A stretch of DNA of 64,000 nt from Chalara sp. BL73. Lineage: Eukaryota; Ascomycota; Leotiomycetes; Helotiales. Of the stretch, positions 1-11,751 are shown piece by piece (the first letter of the stretch is position 1; every line of letters starts with the position of its first letter). Where the stretch lies: assembly GCA_918026815.1 (NCBI GenBank), contig CAKJVC010000061.1, positions 1 through 64,000 on the forward strand, in the 5' to 3' direction. Below the pieces are notes generated by a model that had not been told where the DNA came from, made no database searches, and worked only from the letters and a program-made list of their open reading frames with translations. The position numbers were made by a program, and so were the translations under genes.

Positions 1-2516
1 AATCGATTGGTTCGCCATTGTCAACTGGGCCCTCAATAACGGATCGATGAGAATTCTCCGAATTCGGGGGTAATTGAGAATACTCTTCTTCATCTTCAAT
101 CTCAAGAATAACGTCCTTGTGGCTATGCTTGCTGGCCATGCTTTGATGCCGTGAGTGTTCAATAGAAGTACGCTTTCCATCCCCGGTTGAACCATCTCCT
201 TCCACGCTTTTACTATCCTGTTGGATATGGTCTAGTTCGTAGAGTAAATTGTCCAGCTTCCCGAGACTTCGCTGCCGTTCAACAACATGCTCCAGCCTGT
301 CGATCTCTCTTTGCATAAGTTCAGTGTCCTGGTCGGCCTCAGCAGGCGTTCCTCCAAGGTTGAAATATAGTCTTCACAACTAGCTTCGTTTTCACGAACT
401 CGAGCAATTTCTTTACGTAGTTCCATAATAATCGCGGAGTTTTTCTTCCCCGAGGTGTGGCCATCAAGTTTGGCCTCCAAGTCATGCAAGTAATGTTCTG
501 TGCTAGACTCTCGGTCGATCAATTTCTGTATACGAGCCTGAAGCTGCTGGTTCAGCTAGTCTCTACGTAAGCACATTTAGTTTCCTTTTCGAGGAGGATA
601 GTCTCGGTGCTAGACAAAGTTGATCTGGTGCTAGAGAGAGATTGTTCAAGACTCTGGATTGTTTTTCATATTCCAACACAACTTGCTCAACAGCCTCAGC
701 GAATGAGTTGGATCGCTTCAAACGCTCTGTGGCATTATCCCCAATGTGTTCTCGAAGGCTTGATTGTCGGCAAGTTCGCCATCTCTTGCTTTCGCCATTT
801 CGGAAATAAGCTTTGCATGTCGTTGACTGAGCGTGGTATAATTCTCCTGTGTATCTAGAAGTTGGTTTTGAAGCTCAACCTCACGCTCATTCTGACGCTC
901 CAGTCGCGGCATGCCCAGAGCGATTACGGTCTCCACCTGGTCCACGTTCAGTGCTTCGAATTTGCTCACGAAGAAAGGCAACTTCCGCTTTCAAGCGCTC
1001 AATCAATGCTACCTTATCAGACTCATCCGAAGTTTGCTGGATTCTAGGCTTGCTCTGAATTGCGCGAGCGCGTTGCGCATATTGCACCGTGTTTAGAGTC
1101 TCACTGAGATGAAACTCTGCTGGGGTTACGCAAGCGATCATATACGTGATTGCATTACCCCTAAAGAGTCTTGGAGTAATCGAGTGAGCTTTGAGTCACG
1201 ATAGGAGACATGCGATCCGGCTTGCCGTGAAGAAAGTTGAGAAATGACCTTTCCAAGGCTGGCAAGACCTGCATTGATTGATATGCCCTCTTTGGCACGG
1301 TCTCCTTGCGCGCCGGTATTCTTCAGCCTTTCGCTTCCAGCTAAGTCAACAAAATGGAGCTTGCTATCAATCGTGACCATAGTATCCCCACCAGTCATTG
1401 CCTCTAGTGGGACTGAGAATCGCTTCTCTGCGCCTGTAACTGTTTGCAGTTTACTTTTGCGTTGAATGAGGTTAAGACTGAATACCGCATGTGAACGGGA
1501 AGATTTGGCGTTGATTGCAGTTGAGTCGGTTTGACGAATCATGGACCCAAGATTTAACGCTGCCATAAGATCATCCACCGAATTAATCTCTACTTGATGT
1601 AATCCAGTAAGAAGTATGTGCCCCTTTGTATCTTCTCGGATTGTTACAGTGCCTCGCTCATGTTGTGGTACATGCTCCGGTATCAAGAGATCTCGTAGTT
1701 GTTCGTTGTAAATCTCCACATACGTTGCCTTGAGCGTCCAGTTCTTTTCGGTTGTTCTTGACATGATGGAGTTGGCATTTGCTGAATATCTCGTCGGGGT
1801 TCGAAGTCCTGACATTGAAGCTCGATTATTGACCGGTTTTCCTCCTTCTAGCTTCTCGAAGAGCGCTGTAGCGGCCCGTGGGATAACCCCTAACACAATA
1901 TTAGATTAGTTTCAATCACGCTTGGAAGTATTTGTAGCACCACCACAGCAGAAATCCAATCGCTAGGGCGGAAGCAGCTTACCCATAGATTCTAGTTCAC
2001 CTTGCTCATTTGGTCCAGAGGTCCCCATAGTATACGATTTTCCTGCCCCAGACTGTCCGTAGGCAAGCAAGGATACATTGTACCCCTGGACGAAAGAAGC
2101 CGTGCTCTCTAACAGGTATTCCCAAATACCCTCTTGATTGATATCTTCTCCAAACACTCTGTCGAAGACAAACAGTTTACGGCCTTGAGGCGACTCGATA
2201 GCCAAATTTGTTGGTGAAGTGACTTGTACCATAGATCGTTGAAATCTTTGAGGAATAAGTTCATAACCAGGATCCGTTGGTCTAAGAGGTGGTCGTACAC
2301 GAACAGCTGGAAACAAATATTAGCCCGGAAGGCTGGCTTATTGACCGCAAACTTACCAACTTTGACCGAAGTTTTGCCATCCTCGTCGGACGCTCTACTT
2401 GCTCCTCCAACCTTGCTCGTCATACTCATGCGACTATTCGTCCTTGGAGGTCTCATAATCGCGCTTGCAGGCCGTGCAGGCACGCCGGCAGGCGATTCTG
2501 GTGGCGAGCTTGTCAT
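1..2516 (-). pseudogene. kinesin motor protein (KIF4/KIF21-like), partial, with multiple frameshifts
   Basis: Microtubule motor; the gene runs off the left edge. The start at 2516 opens a Pro/Ser/Arg-rich leader; an in-frame ATG at 2606 is the alternative. Two introns restore the motor frame: about 2310-2361, joining the leader to the AVRVRPPLRP strand, and about 1868-1972. Visible motifs are the P-loop GQSGAGKSYTMG, switch I NAKSSRSH and switch II DLAGSER, followed by coiled coil. From about 1160 leftwards the frame breaks repeatedly: near 1158-1161, 921-928, 739-742, 662-666, 553-560 and 338-346. On each side the other frame continues clear motor-end or coiled-coil protein. Three breaks sit in short G or A runs one base too short. 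This is either a decaying gene or uncorrected assembly error. Kinesin identity is sure; the subfamily is a guess from the internal motor and long coiled coil. Confidence 0.85.
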
Positions 2517-2606
2517 CGCTCTGCGATCTTCTTTAGTTACAACCAAACGTGGTTGTTTGTGCCCAAGATCGTTACTTTGTAGAGGTTCCACGCCTGTTGC
2601 ACACAA

Positions 2607-4420
2607 GCACAGAGGCTATTCCTATAAAGAAGTAATCATATGTCGCGAAAATGCCAACGATGTTATGAGGCAGGTCGCGGAGGATATTTCTAATTGAGGG
2701 CCAAGCGGTACGCGTTACTTGGTCCCCCTGACAGTGATTGGAGTTTTTTTTTTCCCCCCGATTATTGAGGATCCCGTCAATTACCAGCGACGCGAGGCGA
2801 GGCGAAATTTTAAGGTGAAAATAAAAGGTGCGACGAGAATCTTAGGATGACAATATGAATACAGAGCACAAAAGGAACGATTGACTGGTAGGGGAGAAGT
2901 GCGGGAGATTACCACAGTCTAATATGTTCAAGCACAGTAGGGGGGTCCAGATGGAGGTCGAGTAAAGCCTCAGGCGCGTAACCTTCAGGGGAAAGAAGGG
3001 CAAGGGGCAGGGGAGACTCTCCCAATCTGGTATGATGCCTTAATCCTGGCTGCTGGGGTCCGACAAGCACGGGTTTGGCGGCGTGGTCTGCTCCGCGCCG
3101 GGTGGCCAGTTATCTGTCTGCCCAATGAAAGGGGGCAAAAAGCAGAAGGCAAATTGATACTTGATACTGATGCTGATGCTGCTGATGCTACACCACAGGA
3201 CAGGACAGGACAGGACAGGATAGGATAGGATAGGACATGACTGCGCTTCAGTGCACTGCAATTCACGGTACTGTACCCTACTAATGATGAGAGAGACGGG
3301 TATTGCTTGTCCTACACGTGCCAAGGCGCTGGGTCTTATGAGTTGAGGCAAACACAAAAGACCACAAAAACAACACATATAGATGCACTTTGTTGATGAA
3401 TAACAAGGACATCTTCGACAGTGCAGAAGAAAGCTTCCCAAAAACAAAAAAAAAAAACCACAAGTCACTGGGACTAATTTAGCTCATCCGAGTCCATGCT
3501 TGGACCAGAGGAGGATTATCTCAAACGTTCTGGTAGATTCGGCATCGGAATGCATTGATGATCAGCATGAAGCGTTTTCTCGGAACCTTCAAGTCATGAC
3601 AAGATGACTCAAGCAGCTCAATACAACTCTTGAGTGTCAAGATTAGATCTGGCACGATAAACAAAGCTTGATGCAGACACAGCACACCGTCATATCATCC
3701 ATCACAATGTACCCCCCCACCCCAAAAAGGCTCTCACATCCTGATATCTACTGGGAAGCGAAGCACGGATATATTGCTAGCAAAAAAGCACTCATGGGAG
3801 TATCATGCAATACAGTAATATTACATGGGGTTGACCGGTACAGTTTCAAATCAGATGATAGCTACCGGTAAAGGTTTATGCCTAGCTCATATTCTTCCCT
3901 CCACCCAACGGGTCTTGGATATCCAAGGTTTGGATCCCAAGCTATCATGAAATAACATAAAACCCATCGAGTCAACGGGCGACGGAGATATGTCGGACGA
4001 TCATTCAAGATACATCGGCGCCGTCCGCCACGTTGACTCCTGGTAACAATGGCGCTGCTGGTGCAGATCCAGTCTTTATTCAAATAACGCGACTCAAACA
4101 CGCCTTGAGAGTCATGCAAATTCGGCCTCAAGAATTCAACAGGCGGGTTGATGGTAGACGAAGACTAAAAATTAACGTAGTAAACATCATCCCAATGGCA
4201 GATGGATTTCGGAGTAGCTCTGCTCAGCTAACTACGGAGGTATCAAATGGATATGGGAGATGTGATTGCCCAATGTTTGTAACAAGTACTATCTCTCGGT
4301 CCAGAGACAGGCCTATCCTCGCATTACATTTCTGCATATTGTCTGCACAGTTCAAGATCCTTCATGACTCGGCCAGTCAATAACAGACTTTTCTGTGTGG
4401 AAACCCCACCACCTGACTGC
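2607..4420. other. intergenic DNA without a recognisable gene
   Basis: No reading frame here looks like a conserved protein. It holds a GATGCT-type triplet run near 3166-3190, the GGACA/GGATA pentanucleotide tract near 3195-3237, and an A-run near 3446-3460. Minus-strand ORFs of about 90-140 codons across 3000-3470 are built on these repeats and are unlikely to be genes. Confidence 0.6.
3195..3237. repeat. pentanucleotide microsatellite (GGACA)n then (GGATA)n
   Basis: About four copies of GGACA run directly into three or four copies of GGATA, differing by one C-to-T step in the unit. It lies just downstream of a GATGCT-like triplet repeat. Seen directly in the sequence; likely a slippage-prone locus with no coding role. 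Confidence 0.85.
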
Positions 4421-4429
4421 TTAGGCGGT

Positions 4430-5022
4430 ATAACGAGGCCAATTCACTACTAAAATTGTAACATCACACGGCAAACAACCCGTGTTATTCCCCCAGACAT
4501 GCCGTGATGTGTATTGGGATCGCCAGCTTTTACGAAAGCTTCTATCCGTTCGCCAAGCCTTTTGGCTGCCTGTACATGATCTCTGAGCAGCTTTTGACCT
4601 TTTTTGACGACGCCATTGATTGAGTATTGGCCAAGATGACCAAATCATACGCGTTCGAAAGTTTTCGCCTTCCCACGAGCTCGACCGGATAATTAGAAAC
4701 CTTGAAGATGTGAGGTGAAGGAAGCAGGATGTCCAAGCGTGCAGAGTGATTTGCTGCACGGTTGTACGCACGGCCTTTAAATGTTTCCCTCATCTCATCA
4801 CAGCTCACTTCTCCACATTTTGTGAAGAAACAAATGCTCGTCGTACTCCGCTTTCAACCGTTGGACTTTACTCGTTCTGCAATATGCAGTTTTCCTTTTG
4901 CTTCCTCTATGCCATTGGCCCTTTCCCCGTATATCGTTCAGTTGTGCATGACCAAAACAGACGCGTTGGAAGTGGACAATCGCATCCAAAAAGTACTCGC
5001 AAAAGTCTCCACTCTGAGCCAT
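4430..5022 (-). pseudogene. decayed minus-strand protein-coding remnant, family unknown
   Basis: Three overlapping minus-strand frames each give charged, protein-like sequence, and one takes over where the previous ends: roughly 4810-5022, then 4620-4808, then 4440-4620. The middle frame contains DEMRETFKGRAYNRAANHSA and the last contains GERIEAFVKAGD. There are no splice sites at the handovers, so frameshifts at about 4808 and 4615 are the simplest reading. I do not recognise the family. It lies in gene-poor DNA beside the broken acyltransferase. It could also be chance open frames; confidence is low. Confidence 0.35.
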
Positions 5023-5549
5023 TCTAGGGGCTGACTTTACAAGTTACTACGGTATTTGAGTGCTGCGTCGAAGTACTTGAAGCGATGTTAGCTATGACTC
5101 CTCCAAGGAGACAAGACATACTCTTGGACGAGAATAAATGTCTCTCTCTTCTGCTTTGACTTACCCAAGTTATCGGACTGTTTGAATATTTTATGACGTC
5201 TAGCTCTAGTCAAAGGCTAGGGAAAGCATTCAATTTCCTCCTTGGAATATTGATTGTTATTCTATTGTCCGTCTAGAAGAACATATAAGTGAGCATCTCG
5301 TTTACTTTTATGCCTGAGGCTAGCGTGAAAGTGCACATCATAATGAGCCATATGGGTTGTCAGGTCACGCTTTTGGTACATCGTCGAAAAGGACATAATG
5401 TTTTTCATCAATCCATGAATGGTTCTTCCGAATCAATCTTGGGTCTGCCCTTTTGTTTTTTTGCTCTTTTCGTGAAGATTTGATCTTGAATTACTTGTGA
5501 CACGTCGAACTTTGACTTCTAAATCAGCAGAGTTACACAGCTTACGATC

Positions 5550-7932
5550 ATGTCTGCCATTGCTCCATCATACCAAAATGCCCCATCGAGCTACATATGG
5601 AAGCAAATTCATAAAGCTCCGGCGACATGGGAACGCAGAGCTCTAGCAGGTGAATGCACATGGATATCAAAGCCCAGGGATTCTCAGGAGTATGTCGACC
5701 TCATACACATATTTCCGTATTCGTAAGGGTATATGGGTAAGATTGCTGATCGTGGCCCTCAGGATCTTCTTGAGTGGATCACTGACTCTGAGGAAATCTG
5801 CCACCATCGCGACGGTTGTCTTAGCCATTCGAAGAACGTGGCAAAAATTGCGCTTTGAGATTCCAGAGCTCGCGGCAGTTACAGGTTACAACGGGAACAA
5901 AGCATACATGCGATGTACAATACCAGGAGACAGTCTTGAGGCTGATGCCTGGGTATCTCGGACTACTTTTCATGATTTTGATAGTGTCAGATTAGGCTTT
6001 GAAGAATTGCGGAAAAGGCTCTTGCAGCAGAAAGAGAAGGTCGAGCGGGAGCAGGTATTCCTGCTTGTGACCGGAGGGAGATATGGAAATCTTATCAATA
6101 GCATTGATATCATGCTCAATATATGCCATCAAGTAACTGATGGTATTGGGATTCGTATTATCCTAGGACGATTTCTCTACATTCTGGCTGATTTTCTGAG
6201 TAGAGAGCACAATTCACTTGATCAAGAGATTGATTGGAAAAGTGGCGCAAAAAACCTTTCCGTGGCATGGATACAGATTATGAATGCGGAACAGGAAATT
6301 TTTGGTACAAATTTTGAAATGTCTGCGGATCACATGCGATATGTCATGCTCACAAAGCTGGTAATCAAGTCATTTCCTAAATCTCTAAACCAAAGGCATG
6401 GAGAAGCAGAGATAGTTCGTGACCTCTATTAAATAGGAGCTGCGAGCCCTTATTGAGAAATCGGCGTCTCATTTGGGACGTGCTCTCCGACTGAGGAATA
6501 AGTGGCCAATCTTAGCACCAACTGCCAACATTTAATCGTTTACCGCAATCGGCATCTTAACGCTGTACATTTTTAAATAAAACGAAAAGTGAATTTTATG
6601 TTGTAAAAAGTAAGTCTACGGAATTGTCTCACAATTAATAAAACATTGACGAGCATACAGCAAACGGGAAAAGAAATAACAGTGTCAAAAATTGGCTCTC
6701 TACTTCTCAGTCGGAGAGGGCGTAGCTACAACGCTTATATTCGTCGCTGTTGACAAACACCTTGCTTAAATTTAATGGACAGCCCGATAATCCAGGTCTC
6801 AAGCTCGCAAAAAGTACTCAGTCATCACTTCAGAGAAATCATTTCATCATACTCACTGAACACCAAAGTATATCTCTTACCCAGAAAGTGAAAGGCTCTG
6901 TTGGCTTAAACTCCACAATCACCCGTAAGCATTATTTCTGCTAGGCTTTCCTATTTCTGTTGATAAAGCCTCAGCCTCAAGAATTGGCATCGGATCGAAG
7001 ATTGTGATTTATAATCTAGGGGCTGAGATAACTTCTACTTAATGAGCCCTTATCGAGATCCTTGCCAACGTGCTGATTCACGTAAAGATCTAGGGCACGC
7101 AGCCATGGTTATAGCAATGCTTCGAGCAAACCCACTTCCAGTTCAAGGCAGTCAACGAAAACTATACTCTCCTTGTTGGTTGAACGGTCGTCGATATCTT
7201 ATTCCCGAGAGCAAGCCCTACACTCCCATTTGTTTAGGATTTTCTCCTATACTGTTTCCAAATCTAAAGGAATTTAGTCTAAACCAACAATCCACAACAG
7301 CTGAGATCAAGGCAGCGCTTTTGAAGGCTTGCCGTATAGCCACGTCTGAGTATCTCAAAGTCAGAAACTCAAAAAGTATAATGCCTCAGTGCATAGCTGT
7401 GATGGAAGAGATTGCATATACAAAAAGGCATGTTGACAACCACCAAAAGGCTGAATACTGAAGAAGAGCTTCTATCAAGTTATATCCCACCATACTTGTG
7501 TATCTGACGGAGGCTAGATTGCAAGAGGCGACATCACATCTAGCTCGAGAACAGCTCTCGCCATCGCAGTCAACCGCAGAACCAGTGAGCTTCATATATC
7601 ATCCATCATATCTATTCATACTCACTCTGTTAGTTCTTTCTCAGTGATGGCATAACAGAGCAATACATCGCTTATGCCTATCCTCCTATCGAGGACTTTG
7701 CATTTGAAGTCAACGACATCACCTTTGCAGCACATGCTGAGCAGAATCTGTAAATTCTATATAATCATCTCTGAACATTCTGACTAAGATTGATAGGATT
7801 GTTCGCTTAAGCAGCTGGCGGGGAAGGTCTACAATATCAGGGGAGTGGCGTTCTTCTGATTATGATTCTGGCACGATCGTCCAATTCCTGGAGGACGTAG
7901 TGAGAATCATGTTGAGCATTTGTGAGGATTGA
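5550..7932 (+). pseudogene. condensation/BAHD-like acyltransferase (Tri3-like family), fragmented
   Basis: Several blocks match CoA-dependent acyltransferases of the condensation-domain fold, which acylate small molecules and often sit in secondary metabolism. The start at 5550 opens a typical N-terminus; a 39-nt intron (5723-5762) joins it to a block with the active-site motif CHQVTDG (canonical HHxxxDG) near 6126-6146. A block near 6770-6924 joins by a 163-nt intron (6925-7087) to THLGHAAM. A block near 7644-7750 joins by an intron ending at about 7799 to the C-terminal block with LSSWRGR, stopping at 7932. No intact path was found through 6437-6750 or about 7450-7640. The gene has either many introns or broken parts. 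The first catalytic His is replaced by Cys, although the base His is kept. No biosynthetic partner genes are nearby. Confidence 0.55.
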
Positions 7933-8094
7933 TAAGTAGATAGCAGATAGTAGACTGTCAAGGTTAAGGAATATTTAGCGCACACAACTAATACATAATC
8001 GACCTTCTTTCAATATAAAATCTACTGTTGATGTGTGTATTATTCTTCGCGGCGACTTTTAAGAATGACATAAATCTCTGGGCATCATGTCCTA

Positions 8095-9264
8095 TTAGTT
8101 AGAAGTGGTATCCATCTCATCGAGATTGGAACCCGAGACTTCAATGTCAGCAAGAGTGGCACGCTTCCAATTCTTGAATTCCATGCTCTTTTCGCTATCA
8201 ACCTCGAATATCTCATGCACCATCCTTCCTATTCGAGGATTATGGGCAATCTGCCATTTCCTTTTCTTCAATAAATCCTCTGCTGAACATAGTTCCTCCT
8301 GCACATCCTCCGCGTCGCTATTGTCAGTATTGCCGCTTACTCCTGCACCCTCAGGAATGTTTTGAAACCAGTCGAAATCTAACCAGGTTTTGGCTATCTC
8401 TGCCACCCAAGATTTGTAGTGACTCAATGTGACCGTTTCCCATGCTTCCCAACCTTCATCATTTCGAATCTTTTGCATCGTTGGACCATCGTCCTTGAGT
8501 CCATTCAGTATATCTAATAATTGCTTCCGCTGGACCACGCCTGTAGCTGACGCTATAGGCACTGCTTTTAGTTGTGCAACCACATGTGTCCAAACTGCTG
8601 CCACCAATGCTGGCAATTTCCCTTCCATCGCCTTGTCCTTCCTGTCATCTCGTGGGCATGGCAACAGCCAAACGCTTTCCACGCCAGCATAAACGTGCGG
8701 AATAGCTTTTGTAGTGTCCATTTCCTTACATATCGACCGAATGGCAGGTCCTACCCACCTTGGAAGTCTATCATCTTTCTTATTGCTCCCATATTTGAGT
8801 CCGCCCTTTGGAGTTCGATTTGTGCGGAAAGCCTCTAGGCTATTTTCTTTCGTTGGTGTATGTCTCTGTGGTAGAACTCTGTCATCTGCCTGCACATCAC
8901 TTCGCTGTCTTCTTTTCCTTCCTCCCCCAGATAAAAGAGTCTTATCAAAATATTCGTAAAGCCTATTATAGACTTTGGGAGGACATGGCGGACGAGGCTC
9001 AATTTTGGGAAGGTTGAGTGTGGTCTTTAGTCTGACAACACAGAGTCAACCTATGCAATCATCCGTAGAGCGGAAGAATTACCTTTCACAAGCAATATTA
9101 GCACAGGCATATGCTCGTCCAATCTCTTCCTCCGCTTTCAAGTTACTGCATTTGCTGCGGGATTGAGCAAGGAGAGAGCTAGCTAGATCCAGGAGCTCTG
9201 GAGGAAGCGCACCTGAATGACGTGGCATAAGTTGCTCTAGTGTAACCTGGATTGATCTGCTCAT
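8095..9264 (-). CDS. ORC6: origin recognition complex subunit 6
   Basis: Smallest subunit of the origin recognition complex, which marks replication origins in the nucleus and helps load MCM helicases. The coding path is complement(8095..9031, 9083..9264): one 51-nt intron, frame kept, 372 aa. The N-terminal part (first about 110 residues) carries the cyclin-like Orc6 helices, including PRHSGALPPELLDLASSLL and GRAYACANIACER. The middle has the fungal block LPRWVGPAIRSICKEMDT; a basic, Lys/Arg-rich linker with several TP/SP dipeptides lies between and could be a CDK target. The C-terminus is helical and acidic. It is transcribed divergently from the EF-hand gene, with 224 bp between starts. 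I am confident of the family from the N-terminal and central blocks together. Confidence 0.88.
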
Positions 9265-9488
9265 CGTGCTATTGTCTTAAAGGAGTGTAAAGTGCTGGAT
9301 GTCTTAATGCAGCCAAAGCCCACAAGGCTGACAATTTTGTGTAGATCATTTATAAACAGGACACGCAGGCTGAGCTTTATCCTTGTATTTGTGGAGTCTA
9401 GCCCCTGAAACCTCCGAATTGTGCATTGGCGCCTCGTTGATACAGATGTTAAGAAACACCACTGCAATTTCATTAGACACATAACACC
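9265..9488. promoter_or_regulatory. divergent promoter region between ORC6 and the EF-hand gene
   Basis: This 224-bp gap separates two start codons facing away from each other, so both upstream signals must lie in or overlap it. No specific factor site is claimed. Confidence 0.5.
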
Positions 9489-10352
9489 ATGGCTCTCAGG
9501 AGGATATTCGGAGCTCTACGAATTTCGTCAATTGCTCTCTTAGGAGTGGTTGCGGCTCATGGGGGCTCAGGAGGACATCAAAAACCCATACAAGTCGCAG
9601 AAGATGCAGATTGGGCGACGAAGCACATGGCTGGTAAGCCTTTTATCCACCCATATATCTTGAAGTCGTCTAATATGAATTTGAGGGGAGCACCATATTA
9701 GCAGCTTCGATACTAGCTCATTCTTTACTCTGCACGATTACGATTCGAATGGCTTCTGGGACAGGAACGAAATCCTTAAGACTTACGGAATGGAAGATCC
9801 GAGCGCAAAAGATGTGACGCAAGAAAAGAAGGACGAAATTGTGGCAGAAATTTTCAAGCTGTTGGACGTCAATGGCGACCAGATTGTTGAGCGGGATGAG
9901 TTCGAAATGTATTATGCGCATGGCAAAGTTCTGCCAGATTTTGGTCTGGGCCCTGGACATCATTGGGACATGGAGATGGAATATGAAATCCATCACTGGG
10001 AAAAGTAATGATTCCTTTGCCCTGTTCAGGCGATTTATCGGCGATGAGTTTTAGTGATTCATGCAGGTTGCCGGCCGGTGGATCATAAACTCCGAAATAT
10101 ATCCCCAAAGCTTTCTTCTATGCTATCTATTCCTCAGAGATCTAAAAGTATTGGCCAAGGCTAACCCAATTTTTGAATAGGTATCACGATGAGAATACGA
10201 AAGAAGAGGATCTAATACATCCAGAGGATATAGAACATTTCCGGCTGCACGACCAGTTGGAAGACGAGGCTGCAAAGCAGGCAGCAGAAGACAGGATCGC
10301 GATTGTAGAACACAATATACCACCGAAGTTCAGGAGAGATGCACCAGTATGA
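9489..10352 (+). CDS. secreted/ER EF-hand calcium-binding protein (nucleobindin-like)
   Basis: Predicted calcium-binding protein of the secretory pathway. Exons 9489..9633, 9686..10004 and 10181..10352 join in frame to 211 aa. Residues 1 to about 23 form a signal peptide (basic MALRRIFGALR, then a hydrophobic stretch ending VVAAHGG). Two EF-hand loops are visible: DYDSNGFWDRNE and DVNGDQIVERDE, spaced as a pair, each with acidic residues at coordinating positions. The C-terminal third is Glu/Asp/Lys-rich and helical (EEDLIHPEDIEHFRLHDQLE), resembling the acidic coil of nucleobindins. There is no clear membrane anchor or KDEL-type signal. It is convergent with TRM12, leaving about 106 bp between stop codons. 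Function beyond calcium binding is inferred. Confidence 0.82.
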
Positions 10353-10458
10353 GATATGCAAACTTGTAGAGATGTATATATAATGGAAACATGGCATGAC
10401 AAAGATCTTATGTGGATAGATGATTTGATGTACACATATTTAGATGTATGATAACCAA

Positions 10459-11751
10459 CTATTCGGAAGTTTGTCCTAAACCTTCGCCAGTGCTTGAGCC
10501 ATGGCTTTCAGGCTCTATATAGATGTCAAATACGCAGTGCCAAACTCCGGGCGCAAAGGTCTTAACGAGCTCTGCATGCTCGGCCTTGAAGTCCCTCGGA
10601 TCATTTCCGTTCTTCAAAAGAAAGCGTAGATGATCTTCGATTTCGACCATCCTCACTGAGATGTCATTGACGCCCACATTTTCATGTAGATGAAGCCATG
10701 CATCTCCTTTCACCATCCTGAGCGCTGATTCCCAGCTCTTCTGGCTGGAAGGCAGTAAACCGCAGTTAACGTGCCTGATATCCAGAGCCTCCTCTTTGTG
10801 CACCTCCTTTAATCTCACCGATGCTCTCGAGTTATCCTCAAGCATCACAACAATATCTTCGTCTTCAAAATCCAAGAATTCCGTCTCATTTACAATCTTC
10901 ACTGACCATCCATTCGCCACTGCGCCTCGTCTGAGTCCCTCCACACTCCACGGATTCAGCTCCCATCCAAATACCCTCCGAAGGCCCATTTTCTTATAGC
11001 TGAATACAAAGTAGCCAATTCCAGCGTACATATCAACGGCCACCTCATTTCTGAGCTGATTCCTGCTTCTTCGTCTTGATGGCCAACTTCCATCACACTG
11101 ATGGAAATTTGAAAGTCTTGCTTTCTCCTTCACATTACCGCGACTGAACATGGTATATCTTGGTGCCCAAATCTGCGTAATGCCGTTCTGCTTCGTGCTT
11201 GCCCAGAATGCTTCTTTGAAATCCTTTTCACTAGGACAATGAGCTGGATCCAAGGCTGGACCAAAATCGCCATACAACGTCAAAAGCCCACTTGGAGTGC
11301 GAAGTATGTTTTCTCCATCACTATCTGTACTTCCGTTCAAAGGAATCCCTGCATTGATAGCCAGGTGAGTTAAGAGACCCTTTCCTTCCTTCTTTGTAAT
11401 ACTTTCCAGAATTATGCGCCAGAGATCATCGATATGTTGTGAGAATGGGCTGGCCGCCCACCAGTGGTGTTTGAAGCTTCCCGAAGGCAGCAGAATCAAC
11501 GGGGGATATACTACCCATCTTTTTGGAGCATTGAAGAGCAGGCTCTCTCGTTGCGCAGTTGTCAAGCGGGCCAGGAGCTCTGTTGGCAAGATGTCGAGCC
11601 ATGACTGAATAGCGAACTCGATAGGCTTGCTTAATTCCTTTTTCGATATCTTCTTAGCCTTGATAGATTGTGAGTCGTCTTCCTTCATGTGTATAAGTGG
11701 GGTGGAAGGTGATGAAACATAGCTGTGAAGATATTGTAGAAAATCAGGCAC
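10459..11751 (-). CDS. TRM12: tRNA wybutosine-synthesizing protein 2 (TYW2/Trm12)
   Basis: Transfers the aminocarboxypropyl group of S-adenosylmethionine to the tricyclic base at position 37 of tRNA-Phe, a middle step of wybutosine synthesis in the cytoplasm. It is a single intronless frame of 430 aa. The C-terminal half holds the SAM-binding core with motif I VAVDMYAGIGYFVF and the family signature WELNPWSVEGLRRGA. Upstream are WAPRYTMFSRGNVKEKARL, typical of TYW2/Trm5 enzymes, and an N-terminal substrate-binding region. The segment between RLSNF and VAVDM is unusually Arg/Ser-rich. The start is the first ATG; upstream sequence has early stops. Length fits yeast Trm12 (462 aa). Confidence 0.9.
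   Translation of the reverse strand: MPDFLQYLHSYVSSPSTPLIHMKEDDSQSIKAKKISKKELSKPIEFAIQSWLDILPTELLARLTTAQRESLLFNAPKRWVVYPPLILLPSGSFKHHWWAASPFSQHIDDLWRIILESITKKEGKGLLTHLAINAGIPLNGSTDSDGENILRTPSGLLTLYGDFGPALDPAHCPSEKDFKEAFWASTKQNGITQIWAPRYTMFSRGNVKEKARLSNFHQCDGSWPSRRRSRNQLRNEVAVDMYAGIGYFVFSYKKMGLRRVFGWELNPWSVEGLRRGAVANGWSVKIVNETEFLDFEDEDIVVMLEDNSRASVRLKEVHKEEALDIRHVNCGLLPSSQKSWESALRMVKGDAWLHLHENVGVNDISVRMVEIEDHLRFLLKNGNDPRDFKAEHAELVKTFAPGVWHCVFDIYIEPESHGSSTGEGLGQTSE

Noticed and set aside
3040..3468. 142-codon minus-strand ORF
   Set aside because: Much of it is translation of microsatellite repeats (SCPVLSCPVL-like) with no conserved segment.
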